The translations under genes were made by a program, and so were the position numbers. Positions 25,515-34,996 of a stretch of DNA of 64,000 nucleotides are shown piece by piece. The notes beneath the pieces are model-generated. The model was given only the letters and a program-made list of their open reading frames with translations, searched no databases and had not been told where the DNA came from. Origin of the DNA: Dehalobacter restrictus DSM 9455 (GTDB lineage Bacteria; Bacillota; Desulfitobacteriia; Desulfitobacteriales; Syntrophobotulaceae); assembly GCF_000512895.1 (NCBI RefSeq), contig NZ_CP007033.1, positions 960,001 to 1,024,000 on the forward strand. The letters run 5' to 3'. Numbering within the stretch: the stretch's first letter is position 1; every line of letters starts with the position of its first letter.

Positions 25515-26810
25515 TTGACGTGCTTACGCTTGCAACCTTCAACCTTAACAGGGGAGATCAGGATACCTCCTTCTAAAAGCATCAGTCACCGGGCAGTGAT
25601 ATGCGCCGCGCTGGCTGAAGGAATCAGCAGCATTGACAATCTTGTCTTCTCTGAAGATATTTCTGCAACCTTGGACGGGCTGGTGTCTCTGGGTACAACC
25701 GTCGGAGAAGTCTCGGTGAACCCTGGTGAACCAGGCGCGCTTTGGCTGGAAGGGAACCCGAAGCTTCAAATCGCGCAGGAAACAATCAACTGCCGGGAAT
25801 CCGGATCTACGCTGAGATTTCTGATACCGCTGGCCACACTGACAGGAGGCCCGGTGACCTTTACCGGTGCCGGCAAGCTGGTGGAGCGCCCGCTGGACGC
25901 ATATTATGAGCTGTTCCAACTGCACGGAATCGAATATCAGACCCGGAACGGTTATTTGCCCTTGACGATCAAAGGGAGGTTTTCACCGGGTGAGTATAAA
26001 CTGAAAGGCAATGTCAGTTCTCAATTTATTACAGGACTTATGTTTTTACTGCCGCTCTTGGACGGAGATTCCAGAATTGTCATTACAACGGAACTGGAAT
26101 CCCGCGGTTATGTTGACCTGACCATCGATGCGCTGGAAAAGTCGGGAATAACCGTACAAAACAACGCATACCGGGAATTTTTTATTCCAGGAAAGCAGCG
26201 GTATAAGGCAATTAATTGCCGCATTGAAGGAGACTACTCCCAGGCCGCGTTCTGGCTGGTGGCAGGGACACTGGGGTCCGGTCTGAAATGTCTAGATATC
26301 AACGCTCAATCCTTGCAGGGGGATAGGATGATCCTCGATATTATGTTGGCGATGGGTGCCCGAATTGTTTGGACGGATGATAGTTTGGGAGTCCTGAGCG
26401 CCCAGACTGTGGGAACAGTGATCGATGCCGGGCAGTGTCCGGATCTGGTCCCTGTACTTGCAGTCCTGGCTTCTTTAAGCAAAGGAACAACCAGAATCAT
26501 TAATGCCGGAAGACTCCGGATCAAAGAATCGGACAGACTCAAAGCAACGGCATCAGAGCTGAACAAACTTGGGGCCAGGATTCAGGAGCTGCAGGAAGGG
26601 CTCCTCATCGAAGGGGTAGAAACCCTGCATGGCGGAACCGTCGACAGTTGGAACGATCACCGGATCGCGATGGCCATGGCTGTGGCCTCCATCAGGTGTA
26701 CAGAACCTGTGTTTCTAACCGGAGCCGAAGCCGTAAAAAAATCATATCCGCATTTCTGGCAGGATTTTTGCAAATTGGGAGGTAGAGCTGATGAGTGGAA
26801 CATGGGGTGA
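25515..26810 (+). CDS. aroA: 3-phosphoshikimate 1-carboxyvinyltransferase (EPSP synthase)
   Basis: EPSP synthase joins phosphoenolpyruvate to shikimate 3-phosphate. The 431 residues include the shikimate-binding PPSKSISHRAVICAALA, the phosphoenolpyruvate loop CRESGSTLRFLIPLATL, and GRLRIKESDRLKATASEL with SWNDHRIAMAMAVASI near the end. A TTG start follows AAGGAGAG at six bases. The end overlaps aroC by 20 bases, so the two are probably co-translated. Confidence 0.96.
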   Translation: MTCLRLQPSTLTGEIRIPPSKSISHRAVICAALAEGISSIDNLVFSEDISATLDGLVSLGTTVGEVSVNPGEPGALWLEGNPKLQIAQETINCRESGSTLRFLIPLATLTGGPVTFTGAGKLVERPLDAYYELFQLHGIEYQTRNGYLPLTIKGRFSPGEYKLKGNVSSQFITGLMFLLPLLDGDSRIVITTELESRGYVDLTIDALEKSGITVQNNAYREFFIPGKQRYKAINCRIEGDYSQAAFWLVAGTLGSGLKCLDINAQSLQGDRMILDIMLAMGARIVWTDDSLGVLSAQTVGTVIDAGQCPDLVPVLAVLASLSKGTTRIINAGRLRIKESDRLKATASELNKLGARIQELQEGLLIEGVETLHGGTVDSWNDHRIAMAMAVASIRCTEPVFLTGAEAVKKSYPHFWQDFCKLGGRADEWNMG

Positions 26811-27891
26811 ATACCTTAAACTATCGTTGTTTGGGGAATCACACGGAAAATGCATCGGGATCGTACTTGATGGTCTACCGGCGGGACTAAAGCTTGATTT
26901 GCCCTTCATCGGCCGGGAACTGGCCAGAAGGGCACCAGGGAAGAATCCGCTTTCAACCCCGCGAAAGGAAAAAGACGAATTTGAAATCCTGAGTGGTTTC
27001 TTTAAAGGAACTACGACTGGAGCCCCACTCTGCTGTGTGATCTGGAATAAAGACCAGCACTCCGGGGATTATTCCGAATTGAAAGACACGGTGCGGCCCG
27101 GCCATGCGGATTATACCGCGATGGTAAAACACAGAGGCTTCAACGACTACCGGGGCGGAGGGCATTTTTCAGGCAGACTTACAGCGCCGCTGGTATTGGC
27201 TGGCGCGATTGCCAAGCAAGTCCTGGAGAAGAAGGGTATTATGATCGGCAGCCATATTTTAAATATTGGCGGTATAAGAGAGGATCATTTTGATAGCCTC
27301 CGAATTGATTCAGGGTTGCTTTGGAAACTGACAGAGCAGGAATTCCCGATTCTATCGGAAGAAGCGGGTATTCGGATGAAACAGGAGATTCTCCAGGCCA
27401 AAGCTAAAGAGGACTCTGTCGGCGGTGTGATTGAAACTGCCGTAGTCGGTTTGCCCGCCGGTTTGGGGTCACCATTCTTTGACTCAGCTGAAAGTAAAAT
27501 TGCCCATCTGCTGTTTGCTGTTCCGGCGGTGAAGGGAGTCGAATTCGGTACTGGGTTTGCAATTACGCAGATGAAAGGATCCGAAGCCAATGATCCGTAT
27601 GCTCTCGCAGATGATAAAGTAGTGACGCTTTCCAATCACAATGGCGGAATTCTTGGAGGGATCACGAATGGAATGCCTTTGCTATTCCGGGCTGCCGTGA
27701 AACCGACACCTTCGATTGGCAAAGTGCAGCAGACGGTGAATATGGCCTCCAGGGAAGAGACGCAAATTACGGTTCAGGGGAGACACGACCCTTGCATCGT
27801 CCCCCGGGCGGTTCCTGTGGTAGAAAGCGCCGCTGCACTGGCCTTATTGGACTTGATGATAGAAAAGGATGGGGTAACGTGGATGAACTAG
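26791..27891 (+). CDS. aroC: chorismate synthase
   Basis: FMN-dependent elimination of phosphate from EPSP to form chorismate, the branch point of aromatic synthesis. The 366 residues show the signature segments LFGESHGKCIGIVLDGLPAG, the arginine-rich GHADYTAMVKHRGFNDYRGG, and NHNGGILGGITNGMPL. The ATG follows GGGAGG inside aroA. The stop overlaps the pheA start by 13 bases. Confidence 0.97.
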   Translation: MSGTWGEYLKLSLFGESHGKCIGIVLDGLPAGLKLDLPFIGRELARRAPGKNPLSTPRKEKDEFEILSGFFKGTTTGAPLCCVIWNKDQHSGDYSELKDTVRPGHADYTAMVKHRGFNDYRGGGHFSGRLTAPLVLAGAIAKQVLEKKGIMIGSHILNIGGIREDHFDSLRIDSGLLWKLTEQEFPILSEEAGIRMKQEILQAKAKEDSVGGVIETAVVGLPAGLGSPFFDSAESKIAHLLFAVPAVKGVEFGTGFAITQMKGSEANDPYALADDKVVTLSNHNGGILGGITNGMPLLFRAAVKPTPSIGKVQQTVNMASREETQITVQGRHDPCIVPRAVPVVESAAALALLDLMIEKDGVTWMN

Positions 27892-29066
27892 AAAATCGGA
27901 GACTGCAGGACCTCAGGTCTAAGATAGATGAAATCGATACCGAGCTGCTTCGCCTTTTTGAAGCAAGAATGGAGACCGTCATTGAGGTAGCCGAATATAA
28001 GATTTTGAACAGCATCAATATTTTGGATGAATCCAGGGAGAATAAAGTCCTGCAAAAAATTGAGCAGGTCAAAAACAAGGATCTGGCTAAGACAGCAGAA
28101 GAATTCCTCAAAGCCGTCATGAGTATTAGCAAAGGTGTTCAGGCCGAACGCTTTTTCAGGCCAGAAACAGGTTCCTGGCAGGTCATTCCGGAAATTGAAG
28201 AGGAGTCGAAAATTGAAGAACCGGGAAAATGTGTTTCCGGAAATGTGATCGGGTTTCAAGGAATTCCGGGTTCCTATAGTGAGCAGGCGCTTAAGGAATA
28301 TTTCGGGGAAGGCAAGAATACCAAGAATTATGTGAACTTTGAAGATGTGTTTCAGGCGTTGGCTGCAGAAGAGATTGATTACGGGGTTCTTCCGCTGGAG
28401 AATTCTTTTACCGGCGGTATTGCCGACGTCTACGACCTGCTTTGCCGGTTCGGCTTTTATATCGTTGGTGAAAAATGTATCCAGATCGATCATAACCTGT
28501 TGGCGGTTAAAGGAACAAAACTCGAAGATATCAGGGAAGTATGCTCCCATACCCAGGGTTTTCAGCAGTCCAGTAATTTTTTAAGAAAACATCCCGAATG
28601 GAGCCAGGCGACCTGCAGCAATACCGCGGTAAGTGCCAAGAAAGTCGCCGATGCAGGTTCGAAAGCCCTGGCATCCATTGCAAGCAGGCGAGCGGCAGAG
28701 CTCTATGGTCTGGACATTCTGGCTGAAAAAATCAATAATAACCCGGCGAACTTTACCCGGTTTATCATTATCGGCAGAAAACCTGAGCTTAGAAGTGCGT
28801 GTAACAAGATCAGTCTCGTTGTCGCCATTTCCCATGAACCCGGTTCATTGTACAGGGTTCTCAGTCATTTTGCCCGCAATGGGCTGAATATGATGAAGAT
28901 TGAATCTCGTCCGATGACGGATAAGACCTGGGAATATCTCTTCTATATTGATTTCGAGGGTAATCTGAATAATCGTGTGGTCAAGAAAGCCGTTGAGGGG
29001 ATCGAGAAAGAAAGCGCTTACTTCCAGATGCTCGGAAACTATCCGTTGGATAAACAAGACAGGTAA
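27879..29066 (+). CDS. pheA: bifunctional chorismate mutase/prephenate dehydratase (P-protein)
   Basis: Makes phenylpyruvate from chorismate in two steps. The chorismate mutase domain (about 1-90) has LRSKIDEIDTELLRLFEARM. The prephenate dehydratase domain (about 115-300) begins GFQGIPGSYSEQA and includes GVLPLENSFTGGI and the catalytic-region NPANFTRF. The C-terminal ACT domain has the phenylalanine-binding GLNMMKIESRPM, so feedback inhibition by phenylalanine is expected. The frame is open upstream to 27792, but the GTG at 27879 with AGGATGGGG before it gives the normal N terminus and 395 residues. Confidence 0.95.
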   Translation: MDELENRRLQDLRSKIDEIDTELLRLFEARMETVIEVAEYKILNSINILDESRENKVLQKIEQVKNKDLAKTAEEFLKAVMSISKGVQAERFFRPETGSWQVIPEIEEESKIEEPGKCVSGNVIGFQGIPGSYSEQALKEYFGEGKNTKNYVNFEDVFQALAAEEIDYGVLPLENSFTGGIADVYDLLCRFGFYIVGEKCIQIDHNLLAVKGTKLEDIREVCSHTQGFQQSSNFLRKHPEWSQATCSNTAVSAKKVADAGSKALASIASRRAAELYGLDILAEKINNNPANFTRFIIIGRKPELRSACNKISLVVAISHEPGSLYRVLSHFARNGLNMMKIESRPMTDKTWEYLFYIDFEGNLNNRVVKKAVEGIEKESAYFQMLGNYPLDKQDR

Positions 29067-29088
29067 AAATAATAAAATAAATAATAAA

Positions 29089-29182
29089 ACTGAATATCAA
29101 GTTGTTTCAGGGATCCATTAATTCTTAATTACCCCAGACTAACCCGATAAGTCGATCACCGGAGTAAACTCGATATTCAGTT
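29089..29182 (+). other. long-range inverted repeat in the leader of the cupin gene
   Basis: ACTGAATATC at 29089-29098 is complementary to GATATTCAGT at 29173-29182, enclosing about 74 bases just after pheA and ahead of the cupin ribosome binding site (CGGAGG). There is no T run. It could be a folded leader or a weak processing site. Confidence 0.4.
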
Positions 29183-29216
29183 AATAAAACAGAGAAATCA
29201 GATCGGAGGCGAAACG

Positions 29217-29564
29217 ATGATCGTCGGACATGTGAACGAATTGGCAGGGGTCCCTATGCAGGGAGCAGGAATACAGGGTGCCATCAAAAAAGTACTGGTA
29301 TCTCCCAAAGAAGGCTGGGAGGGCTGGACGATGCGGCTCTTTACGCTTGAACCAGGGGGCTTTACACCCAGACATACGCATGATTGGCCCCATATTAATT
29401 ATATTGCTTCAGGCGAAGGTACACTGCATTTAGACGGTCATGATTATGCCCTGAAGGAAGGCGCGTATGCCTATGTTCCCGGAGGTGCGCTCCATCAATT
29501 TCAGAATGACTCCGGGAAAGAATTTTCATTCCTATGCATTGTACCCGAAGAAGGAGATAAGTAA
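29217..29564 (+). CDS. single-domain cupin protein
   Basis: A 115-residue cupin 2 barrel. The first metal motif reads PRHTHDWPHINYIASGEG and the second GAYAYVPGGALHQFQN, giving the histidines expected for a mononuclear metal site. Substrate unknown; such proteins can be isomerases, dioxygenases or sensors. It has its own ribosome binding site (CGGAGGCG) and a terminator downstream. It follows the aromatic operon after 150 bases and may not belong to it. Confidence 0.88.
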   Translation: MIVGHVNELAGVPMQGAGIQGAIKKVLVSPKEGWEGWTMRLFTLEPGGFTPRHTHDWPHINYIASGEGTLHLDGHDYALKEGAYAYVPGGALHQFQNDSGKEFSFLCIVPEEGDK

Positions 29565-29643
29565 CCTTTATCTTTGCCTTGGATACTATCAATTGAGAAT
29601 GTCAAGATCGCTTCATTTTTCAATTTGTTTGAATAAAGATTTA

Positions 29644-29674
29644 GGGGCTGCCAGAATAAGTGGCAGCCTCTTTC
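29644..29674 (+). terminator. intrinsic terminator after the cupin gene
   Basis: GGGGCTGCCA and TGGCAGCCTC form a 10-base stem (one G-T pair) with a 7-base loop followed by TTTC. The rest of 29565-29837 holds no gene that I can support. Confidence 0.75.
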
Positions 29675-29837
29675 AATACGTTCTTTTGGTATGTTTCTTT
29701 GTTCAAATAATTGTTACCTTACCCGGACGCCGGGTTCGATGCCCCACGGTCCTCGAAGCCGAACAGTTTGGCAGGAATTGATTCCACCAAAGGTAAAGCC
29801 TGCTGATATTAGAAAAAGCTGAGATGTCCCGCTTCTC

Positions 29838-30656
29838 TTAGGCGCTTCTACCTGTGTAGTAACTCATAACGTTTTGAACAAAATTTCTTGTTTCGGCAGG
29901 CATTTTCACAAGATCCTCCAGCCCCTGGACGCCTCTGGCCCGGATTGTTCCTGATCCAGCATTATAGGCAGCCAGAGCCATCTCCGTAGATCCGTAACGG
30001 TCGATCAGCTGCCGTAAATAACGCGTTCCACCGTCAACATTCTGTTCAATATTAAAGGGGTCGGTTACGCCCAGCCCTGAGGCTGTTGCCGGCATCATCT
30101 GCATGAGCCCGATTGCGCCTGCTGAAGAGACCGCGTTCGGGTTAAAGGATGATTCCTGACGAATGACGGCTGAGATCAAAGATTTTTCCACACCGTATTT
30201 TTCCGAAGCTCCCGTAATCGCAGCTTTAATTGAAGCATCAATCGAAGACGCGTCGAAAGAGCTGTCTGTATTATTCGTGTTGTTCATGTTATTCATGTTG
30301 TAAGCACTGTAAGCACTGTTGTATATCTGCCCGGATGAGGGCATGTTATTTGTTCCTAGGAAGTCCCCGGTTCTGGTCAGGCTTTCGGTTCCGTCTCCTG
30401 TGTTGAGCAGTGAATTCTGCAGATTGATAAGGTTATAGAGATAGAGCATTTGCATCTGGTCAGACGTGTTGGAAGGATCCGTTTGATCCATCTGACTTGA
30501 CAGATCCGATGTGACATTGCTGTCTTGCTGCATGGTCTCCAACAGCATTTTATAAACCATCTGAAAAGCTTCGGAGTTTTCAGAAGTGCCTTCCAGGGCC
30601 TGGACCATATTTTGAAGCTGCAGCTGCAGCAGTTCATTTTGAGCATCAATTTTCAT
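29838..30656 (-). CDS. lytic transglycosylase with SLT domain
   Basis: A 272-residue protein with a C-terminal SLT lysozyme-like domain (about 145-265). The catalytic glutamate is in VIRQESSFNPNAVS, followed by GAIGLMQMMPATA and ALAAYNAGSG, all standard for the family. There is no signal peptide. The N-terminal 110 residues are Gln/Asn/Met-rich, with a run of Asn and Met repeats near residues 119-130 (MNNMNNTNNT). Similar leaderless forms exist in clostridia, and export by an unusual route or a partner is possible. It stands alone on the minus strand. Confidence 0.88.
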   Translation of the reverse strand: MKIDAQNELLQLQLQNMVQALEGTSENSEAFQMVYKMLLETMQQDSNVTSDLSSQMDQTDPSNTSDQMQMLYLYNLINLQNSLLNTGDGTESLTRTGDFLGTNNMPSSGQIYNSAYSAYNMNNMNNTNNTDSSFDASSIDASIKAAITGASEKYGVEKSLISAVIRQESSFNPNAVSSAGAIGLMQMMPATASGLGVTDPFNIEQNVDGGTRYLRQLIDRYGSTEMALAAYNAGSGTIRARGVQGLEDLVKMPAETRNFVQNVMSYYTGRSA

Positions 30657-30846
30657 ACGATCACCCCGGTAAGCTTGTTTTTAGAAAGATGGAAACGTAC
30701 TGTTTGTCTTAACTATTATTATGCGATGAACAGACGCTGAAAGCAAGCATGGGATTGTCTTTATTTACCTGCACAATTTCCCGCGGACTTGTTTTATAAT
30801 AGATGAGTACTTATACAATACAACTGCAGCAGGTGGGATAATAAAG

Positions 30847-31173
30847 GTGAAACCTCTTTTTGAAAGATCGACAACCCTATTTGAGAAAGTTTTCTTAACT
30901 TTGGTTATATTGAGTTTGATAGCATTCTTAGTTGGCTGCAATGTGGATCTGGACATCCTTGTCTATGCGGGATTCGGCGCGTATGTAATCCTTGGCTTCT
31001 TTGCTTTTATGCAGCCGAAAAAAATGATGGAAGTACTGAAAAAAGAAAATGAAGATTTTTTAGTCAGAAATCAAAAAAGAATCCCGCTAATTAAAACAGG
31101 ATTCAGATTTGGTGGATTCACACTGGCCGTTCTTGGGATAGCGCTCGGCTACATTTTCACTGTTTATTATTAG
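30847..31173 (+). CDS. small membrane protein of unknown function
   Basis: A 108-residue protein with three predicted membrane helices, near residues 14-30 (VFLTLVILSLIAFLVG), 38-54 (LVYAGFGAYVILGFFAF) and 90-106 (TLAVLGIALGYIFTVYY), with a lysine-rich loop between the second and third. The GTG start has only a weak ribosome binding site. No family recognised. Confidence 0.6.
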   Translation: MKPLFERSTTLFEKVFLTLVILSLIAFLVGCNVDLDILVYAGFGAYVILGFFAFMQPKKMMEVLKKENEDFLVRNQKRIPLIKTGFRFGGFTLAVLGIALGYIFTVYY

Positions 31174-31226
31174 TCTTAGTCTTGCCTGTGGGCCTTGTAG
31201 GGATTTCCTTACAATTTTGTACGAAA

Positions 31227-33386
31227 TTAAGATTTGAACCCGGTTTCAAACGCTCTGATCAGGGCGTAAGCTGTATCAGCGCGGGTCATAGGCTGAAGCG
31301 GATAAAATTTGTTGTTGTCCGCTTTCAGAATGCCGAGACCCGTGGCGAGTGAAGCGTATCCGCGCTCTTCAACCGGGACATCATCGAAGGAAGTCTGGAA
31401 CATTGGGTTCAGCGCGGCAATCTTTTCGAGCCCGAGGAAGCGGACGATGATTTGGCTGCACAGTTCTTTGGTAACGATTTGGGACGGGGCCAGGTTATCC
31501 TGAATCCATCCTTCTTCTTTAGCTTTTTTTATGACATCGGTATCGGGAAGATTGTTCTCCGAGCCGTTTTTTATTGTGTAAAGAGCCCGCAGGAAGGCAC
31601 TGGCAGTGATATTTTCGGTCGGCCGGAACTGGCTTCCGTATTCACCGAATAATCCAGCCATCCCCAGCACGGTGATTTCTTTTTCCGCAGTGTTTCCGGC
31701 AATATCTGTGAAGATATGAGTCTGAGGCTGATCTTTTAAGGAATTTCCCTGGAAATCCAAAAATGATCCGGTTCTGGCATCTATCAGGCCGGAGGTTTGA
31801 CTGCTTTCTGAGGAGGGCTGATAGACAAGCCGGACTTCCTTGGCTTCTCCTTGATCGTACAACAGAACATAGGTCAATTGCATAGGTCTAGCCTGGAAGA
31901 GTATTTCCTGGACTTTGGCTGGAGACATTGCTTCCGACAATTGCGGGAAATCGAGATTCCACCAATTCAGATAATAAGAAGTGATTTTCTTCGTCTGCAA
32001 GTCAACAGTAATGCTGATGTTATTGGAAGGGAACAGAATGCCGTTGACGATCCGTTCATAGTTGAACGTGATGCTGGTGAATTCTGCTGATTTGACGAAA
32101 TCAGCTGTGTTGTCCGTATTGAGTTTAACCTGCTGAGATTTGGCCGGCTGGATTTTTCTGATAAAATCCAGCGCAATGGTCTGGGCCTGTTCGCTTGTAA
32201 TCGCATTCAGGCTTCCGTCGGTGTTTGCGGAAGAGGAGTAAACAGAGAAAGAGATTAATTCGCCGCTGGCTGCATTGACCCTGGAATTAATCGTTTGGGC
32301 TCCGGACCCGCTTGGGGTTCCCCATTCAAAGGACCATACCTTTCCGCCGCGTAGACTGTAGTCCTGGTAAAGATTGATGCTTTTCAACGTAACGTTCGAA
32401 GGGATTTCTACCCACTGCTTGACGGCCTCAATCGCTTTTTCCCTGGTTAAAAGCTTCGCATTTTCGGCGATTTCCTTTTGTTCCTGCGGCGTTAAAGGAA
32501 CGGATTTGGCTGCGCTTTCAGCCGAGCCAAGTCCACCCAGCGCCCGGTCATTCGTAAACAGCCATTGACCGGAGTTCAGGACCAAGGGTTTTCCGGTGAA
32601 TGCATCGATTGTTCCACCGTTTTTCAGGGTATAAACCAGCTGGACTTTCTCACTATTTTGTGCTGTGGTCAATGGCTTATAAGCCGGTGCCAGAAAGTAT
32701 TGCAGTTCCAAAAGTTTAGCGGTATTAAAGTATTCAGTTGCTTGCCCGGCATTGATGATATTATTCACTTCAGGGATCTTAAAATCATTCCAGATGATGT
32801 TATAAGCAGTGACCTTGCCGCTCGAAGCACTCACCTGTACACTGACCAGGTTGCCCTGAAACGGGATGCCGTTTTCAAACCGCTGCCAATTGTAGCTGTA
32901 AATGGTCTCGCCATAGAGATTGATCGGAACAATCGCCTTATTCTCGAGGAATTTCAATTTGGCATATTTCGTCCCGGTTAATTTTTGGACAGTAGCTTCC
33001 GCGACTTGTCTGGCCTGTTCCGGGGTTATCCGCGGAAGTGTATAGGCCTGATTGCCCTGGACAGACTGCCAGGAATATATGGACAGAATTTCTCCGCTGA
33101 CAGCGTCGACCTGGGCTGAAAAATTACCGCCGGAGCTGCCGGAAGTGTTCCAGTCCAGCGACCAAACCTGACGGGACTGATAATTGCTGAAGCTTGAAGT
33201 GAACTCGGTCAGCTCTTTAGAAATTTCAAAATTTTGTTTGACAATCTGCAGGGCTTGTTCCAGGGAGATTTTTGTTTCCGCCGAACCTGTCTGAGGCGTT
33301 ACGGTATCAGCGCCCAAAAGCGGTACCGGCAGCTGGAAGATCAAAACAAAAACCAGAGGAAGTATTAACCAGCGATGACGTTTCAT
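31227..33386 (-). CDS. exported YcdB/YcdC-repeat protein with C-terminal S-layer homology region
   Basis: A 719-residue exported protein. The signal peptide is MKRHRWLILPLVFVLIFQLP, followed by LLGA. Two long related halves (about 30-260 and 300-560) each carry PepSY/YcdB-like units, for example SLEQALQIVKQNFEI, TPEQARQVAEATVQKL and TSEQAQTIALDFIRK. The end holds S-layer homology-like motifs, FDDVPVEERGYASLATGLGI and YPLQPMTRADTAYALIRAFE, which should attach it to the cell wall. The ATG at 33386 is preferred over 33398 because the ribosome binding site AAGGATGG is correctly spaced for it. Function unknown; a protease-inhibitor or envelope role is typical of PepSY proteins. Confidence 0.85.
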   Translation of the reverse strand: MKRHRWLILPLVFVLIFQLPVPLLGADTVTPQTGSAETKISLEQALQIVKQNFEISKELTEFTSSFSNYQSRQVWSLDWNTSGSSGGNFSAQVDAVSGEILSIYSWQSVQGNQAYTLPRITPEQARQVAEATVQKLTGTKYAKLKFLENKAIVPINLYGETIYSYNWQRFENGIPFQGNLVSVQVSASSGKVTAYNIIWNDFKIPEVNNIINAGQATEYFNTAKLLELQYFLAPAYKPLTTAQNSEKVQLVYTLKNGGTIDAFTGKPLVLNSGQWLFTNDRALGGLGSAESAAKSVPLTPQEQKEIAENAKLLTREKAIEAVKQWVEIPSNVTLKSINLYQDYSLRGGKVWSFEWGTPSGSGAQTINSRVNAASGELISFSVYSSSANTDGSLNAITSEQAQTIALDFIRKIQPAKSQQVKLNTDNTADFVKSAEFTSITFNYERIVNGILFPSNNISITVDLQTKKITSYYLNWWNLDFPQLSEAMSPAKVQEILFQARPMQLTYVLLYDQGEAKEVRLVYQPSSESSQTSGLIDARTGSFLDFQGNSLKDQPQTHIFTDIAGNTAEKEITVLGMAGLFGEYGSQFRPTENITASAFLRALYTIKNGSENNLPDTDVIKKAKEEGWIQDNLAPSQIVTKELCSQIIVRFLGLEKIAALNPMFQTSFDDVPVEERGYASLATGLGILKADNNKFYPLQPMTRADTAYALIRAFETGFKS

Positions 33387-33530
33387 TTTTCCAACCATCC
33401 TTTCACAACATTTTGATCTGTATGCGTTTTCTTGCTAAAATAGACTGTAATAAGGCAGCGATTATGACGCAGCCGAAAGAAAATATTTCCTGTTTTTCCG
33501 CAAACTGATTAATCAAAAATTTTAGAGATC

Positions 33531-33558
33531 ACCAATGCCAAGAAACCAATGCCAAGAA
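33531..33558. repeat. perfect 14-base tandem duplication
   Basis: ACCAATGCCAAGAA occurs twice head to tail in the 295-base gap between two divergent genes. It looks like a recent slippage or duplication event; no function is apparent. The rest of the gap shows no gene. Confidence 0.8.
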
Positions 33559-33681
33559 AGTGGAAACTAGAAAGGAATCGGATTCAAGGCGGTTGAAATG
33601 CTGGAGGCTAAAAAGAAAAGTAAATAACAGATAGCTAATGATTAGCTGTCAAATATGAAAAATTGAGAATAGGAGTAAGAA

Positions 33682-34170
33682 ATGGAACCATATTTGATCT
33701 CGACAAAAGAAATCCAGGTAAGTTATGCCGATACCGATATGATGGGCGTAATCTACCACGCCAATTATCTGAAATGGTTTGAACTCGGAAGATGCCAGCT
33801 GGTCGAAGATGCCGGATATCATTATCTGGATATGGAAGAAGCCGGGTATTATGCTCCGGTCTATCAAGTCGAAGTAACCTATAAAAAAGCGGTACACTAC
33901 GGTGATCGTGTGTTCGTGAAAACCTGGGTCGAAGAAAATCAGGGTTTATGGACGGTATACGGCTACAAGGTTGTTAATGACAGCGGTGAAGTCTGCGCCG
34001 AAGGACACACGAAACATATTCTGGTCCGGAAAGACAATTTTAAGCCTGTCCAATTCAAAAAAGCATTTCCTGAATGGTTCCGCCGCTACGAAGAAATCAA
34101 GAAAAATAGACACAAAACATATTGCTTATTTTTTGTTTGGTATTATCAATTTTGTTCCAATGCGTCGTAA
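33682..34170 (+). CDS. acyl-CoA thioesterase of the YbgC/4-hydroxybenzoyl-CoA type
   Basis: A 162-residue hotdog-fold thioesterase. The active-site region is VSYADTDMMGVIYHANYLKWFELGR, split here as YADTDMMGVIYHANY and KWFELGR, with the catalytic aspartate of the YbgC family. EVTYKKAVHYGDRV is the second conserved block. The natural acyl-CoA is unknown. The last 20 residues after HKTYCLF look unlike the family and may reflect an extended frame. It precedes a ferredoxin-like gene. Confidence 0.88.
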   Translation: MEPYLISTKEIQVSYADTDMMGVIYHANYLKWFELGRCQLVEDAGYHYLDMEEAGYYAPVYQVEVTYKKAVHYGDRVFVKTWVEENQGLWTVYGYKVVNDSGEVCAEGHTKHILVRKDNFKPVQFKKAFPEWFRRYEEIKKNRHKTYCLFFVWYYQFCSNAS

Positions 34171-34251
34171 CGGAGGTTACCGATTTTTCCATGATCATTG
34201 CGCTATAGTAGAGATATCAAAATGACGAAGATCAAGGAAAAGGTGATAAAT

Positions 34252-34962
34252 ATGATCAGAAAGATTATAGAAATCGATCAGGAAAAATGCAACGGCTGCG
34301 GGTTATGTGTAAACGCCTGTCATGAAGGTGCGCTGCAGCTGATTAATGGCAAAGCCATTTTGGTCAGTGATGCATATTGTGACGGGCTTGGTGACTGCCT
34401 GCCGGGATGTCCGACAGGTGCAATTCAGATTATCGAAAGAGAAGCCACAGGCTATAACGAAGAGCTGGTCAAAGCCAAGCTCGCCCAGAAAAAAGAAAAA
34501 CCGGGTTGCTCTTGCCCGGGCACCATAGCCGCAATGATCAAAAAAACGCCTGCAGGGGAAAAACAGGATTCCGGAGATATCGGGGCTGAACGCCCGTCGG
34601 AACTCAGGCAATGGCCGATTCAACTGAATTTGATTAACCCGCAGGCTTCTTACCTGCAAAATGCTGATCTGCTGGTTGCGGCAGACTGTACTGCCTATGC
34701 CTATGCTTCTTTCCATGAGAAGTTCATGAAGGACAGAATCACGCTGATCGGCTGTCCCAAACTCGATGACAATGATTATTACACGGAAAAGATCGCGGAG
34801 ATCATCAGAATCAATCATCCGCAGAGTATCAAGGTGGTCCGAATGGATGTACCATGTTGTTCCGGGATTGTACGGGCTGTAAAAACAGCCATGGTCCAGG
34901 CTGGCATTTCGGTGCCGTACAGTGAAGTCATCATCGATTATCGGGGAACGCTATCCTGTTAA
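34252..34962 (+). CDS. 4Fe-4S ferredoxin-like protein with C-terminal domain
   Basis: A 236-residue cytoplasmic protein. Residues 1-62 form a two-cluster ferredoxin, with CNGCGLCVNACHEGA and CDGLGDCLPGCPTGA. A short cysteine motif CSCPG (about residue 85) follows. The C-terminal half has further conserved cysteines, ADCTAYAYASFH, IGCPKLDD and VPCCSGIV, a pattern seen in a widespread clostridial ferredoxin family of unknown role. The start is the ATG at 34252 after AAGGTG; the frame is also open to 34198. Electron transfer is likely, partner unknown. Confidence 0.85.
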   Translation: MIRKIIEIDQEKCNGCGLCVNACHEGALQLINGKAILVSDAYCDGLGDCLPGCPTGAIQIIEREATGYNEELVKAKLAQKKEKPGCSCPGTIAAMIKKTPAGEKQDSGDIGAERPSELRQWPIQLNLINPQASYLQNADLLVAADCTAYAYASFHEKFMKDRITLIGCPKLDDNDYYTEKIAEIIRINHPQSIKVVRMDVPCCSGIVRAVKTAMVQAGISVPYSEVIIDYRGTLSC

Positions 34963-34996
34963 ATCGAGCTAACGGCAACGAATAAGAAGGTAACGC

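Noticed and set aside
29715-29770. tRNA-like segment (GGGTTCGATGCC flanked by complementary GGAC/GTCC bases)
   Set aside because: Only a T-arm-like piece is present; no acceptor, D or anticodon arms could be placed.
33531-33558. Possible CRISPR or iteron repeat
   Set aside because: Only two adjacent 14-base copies without spacers; a simple tandem duplication.
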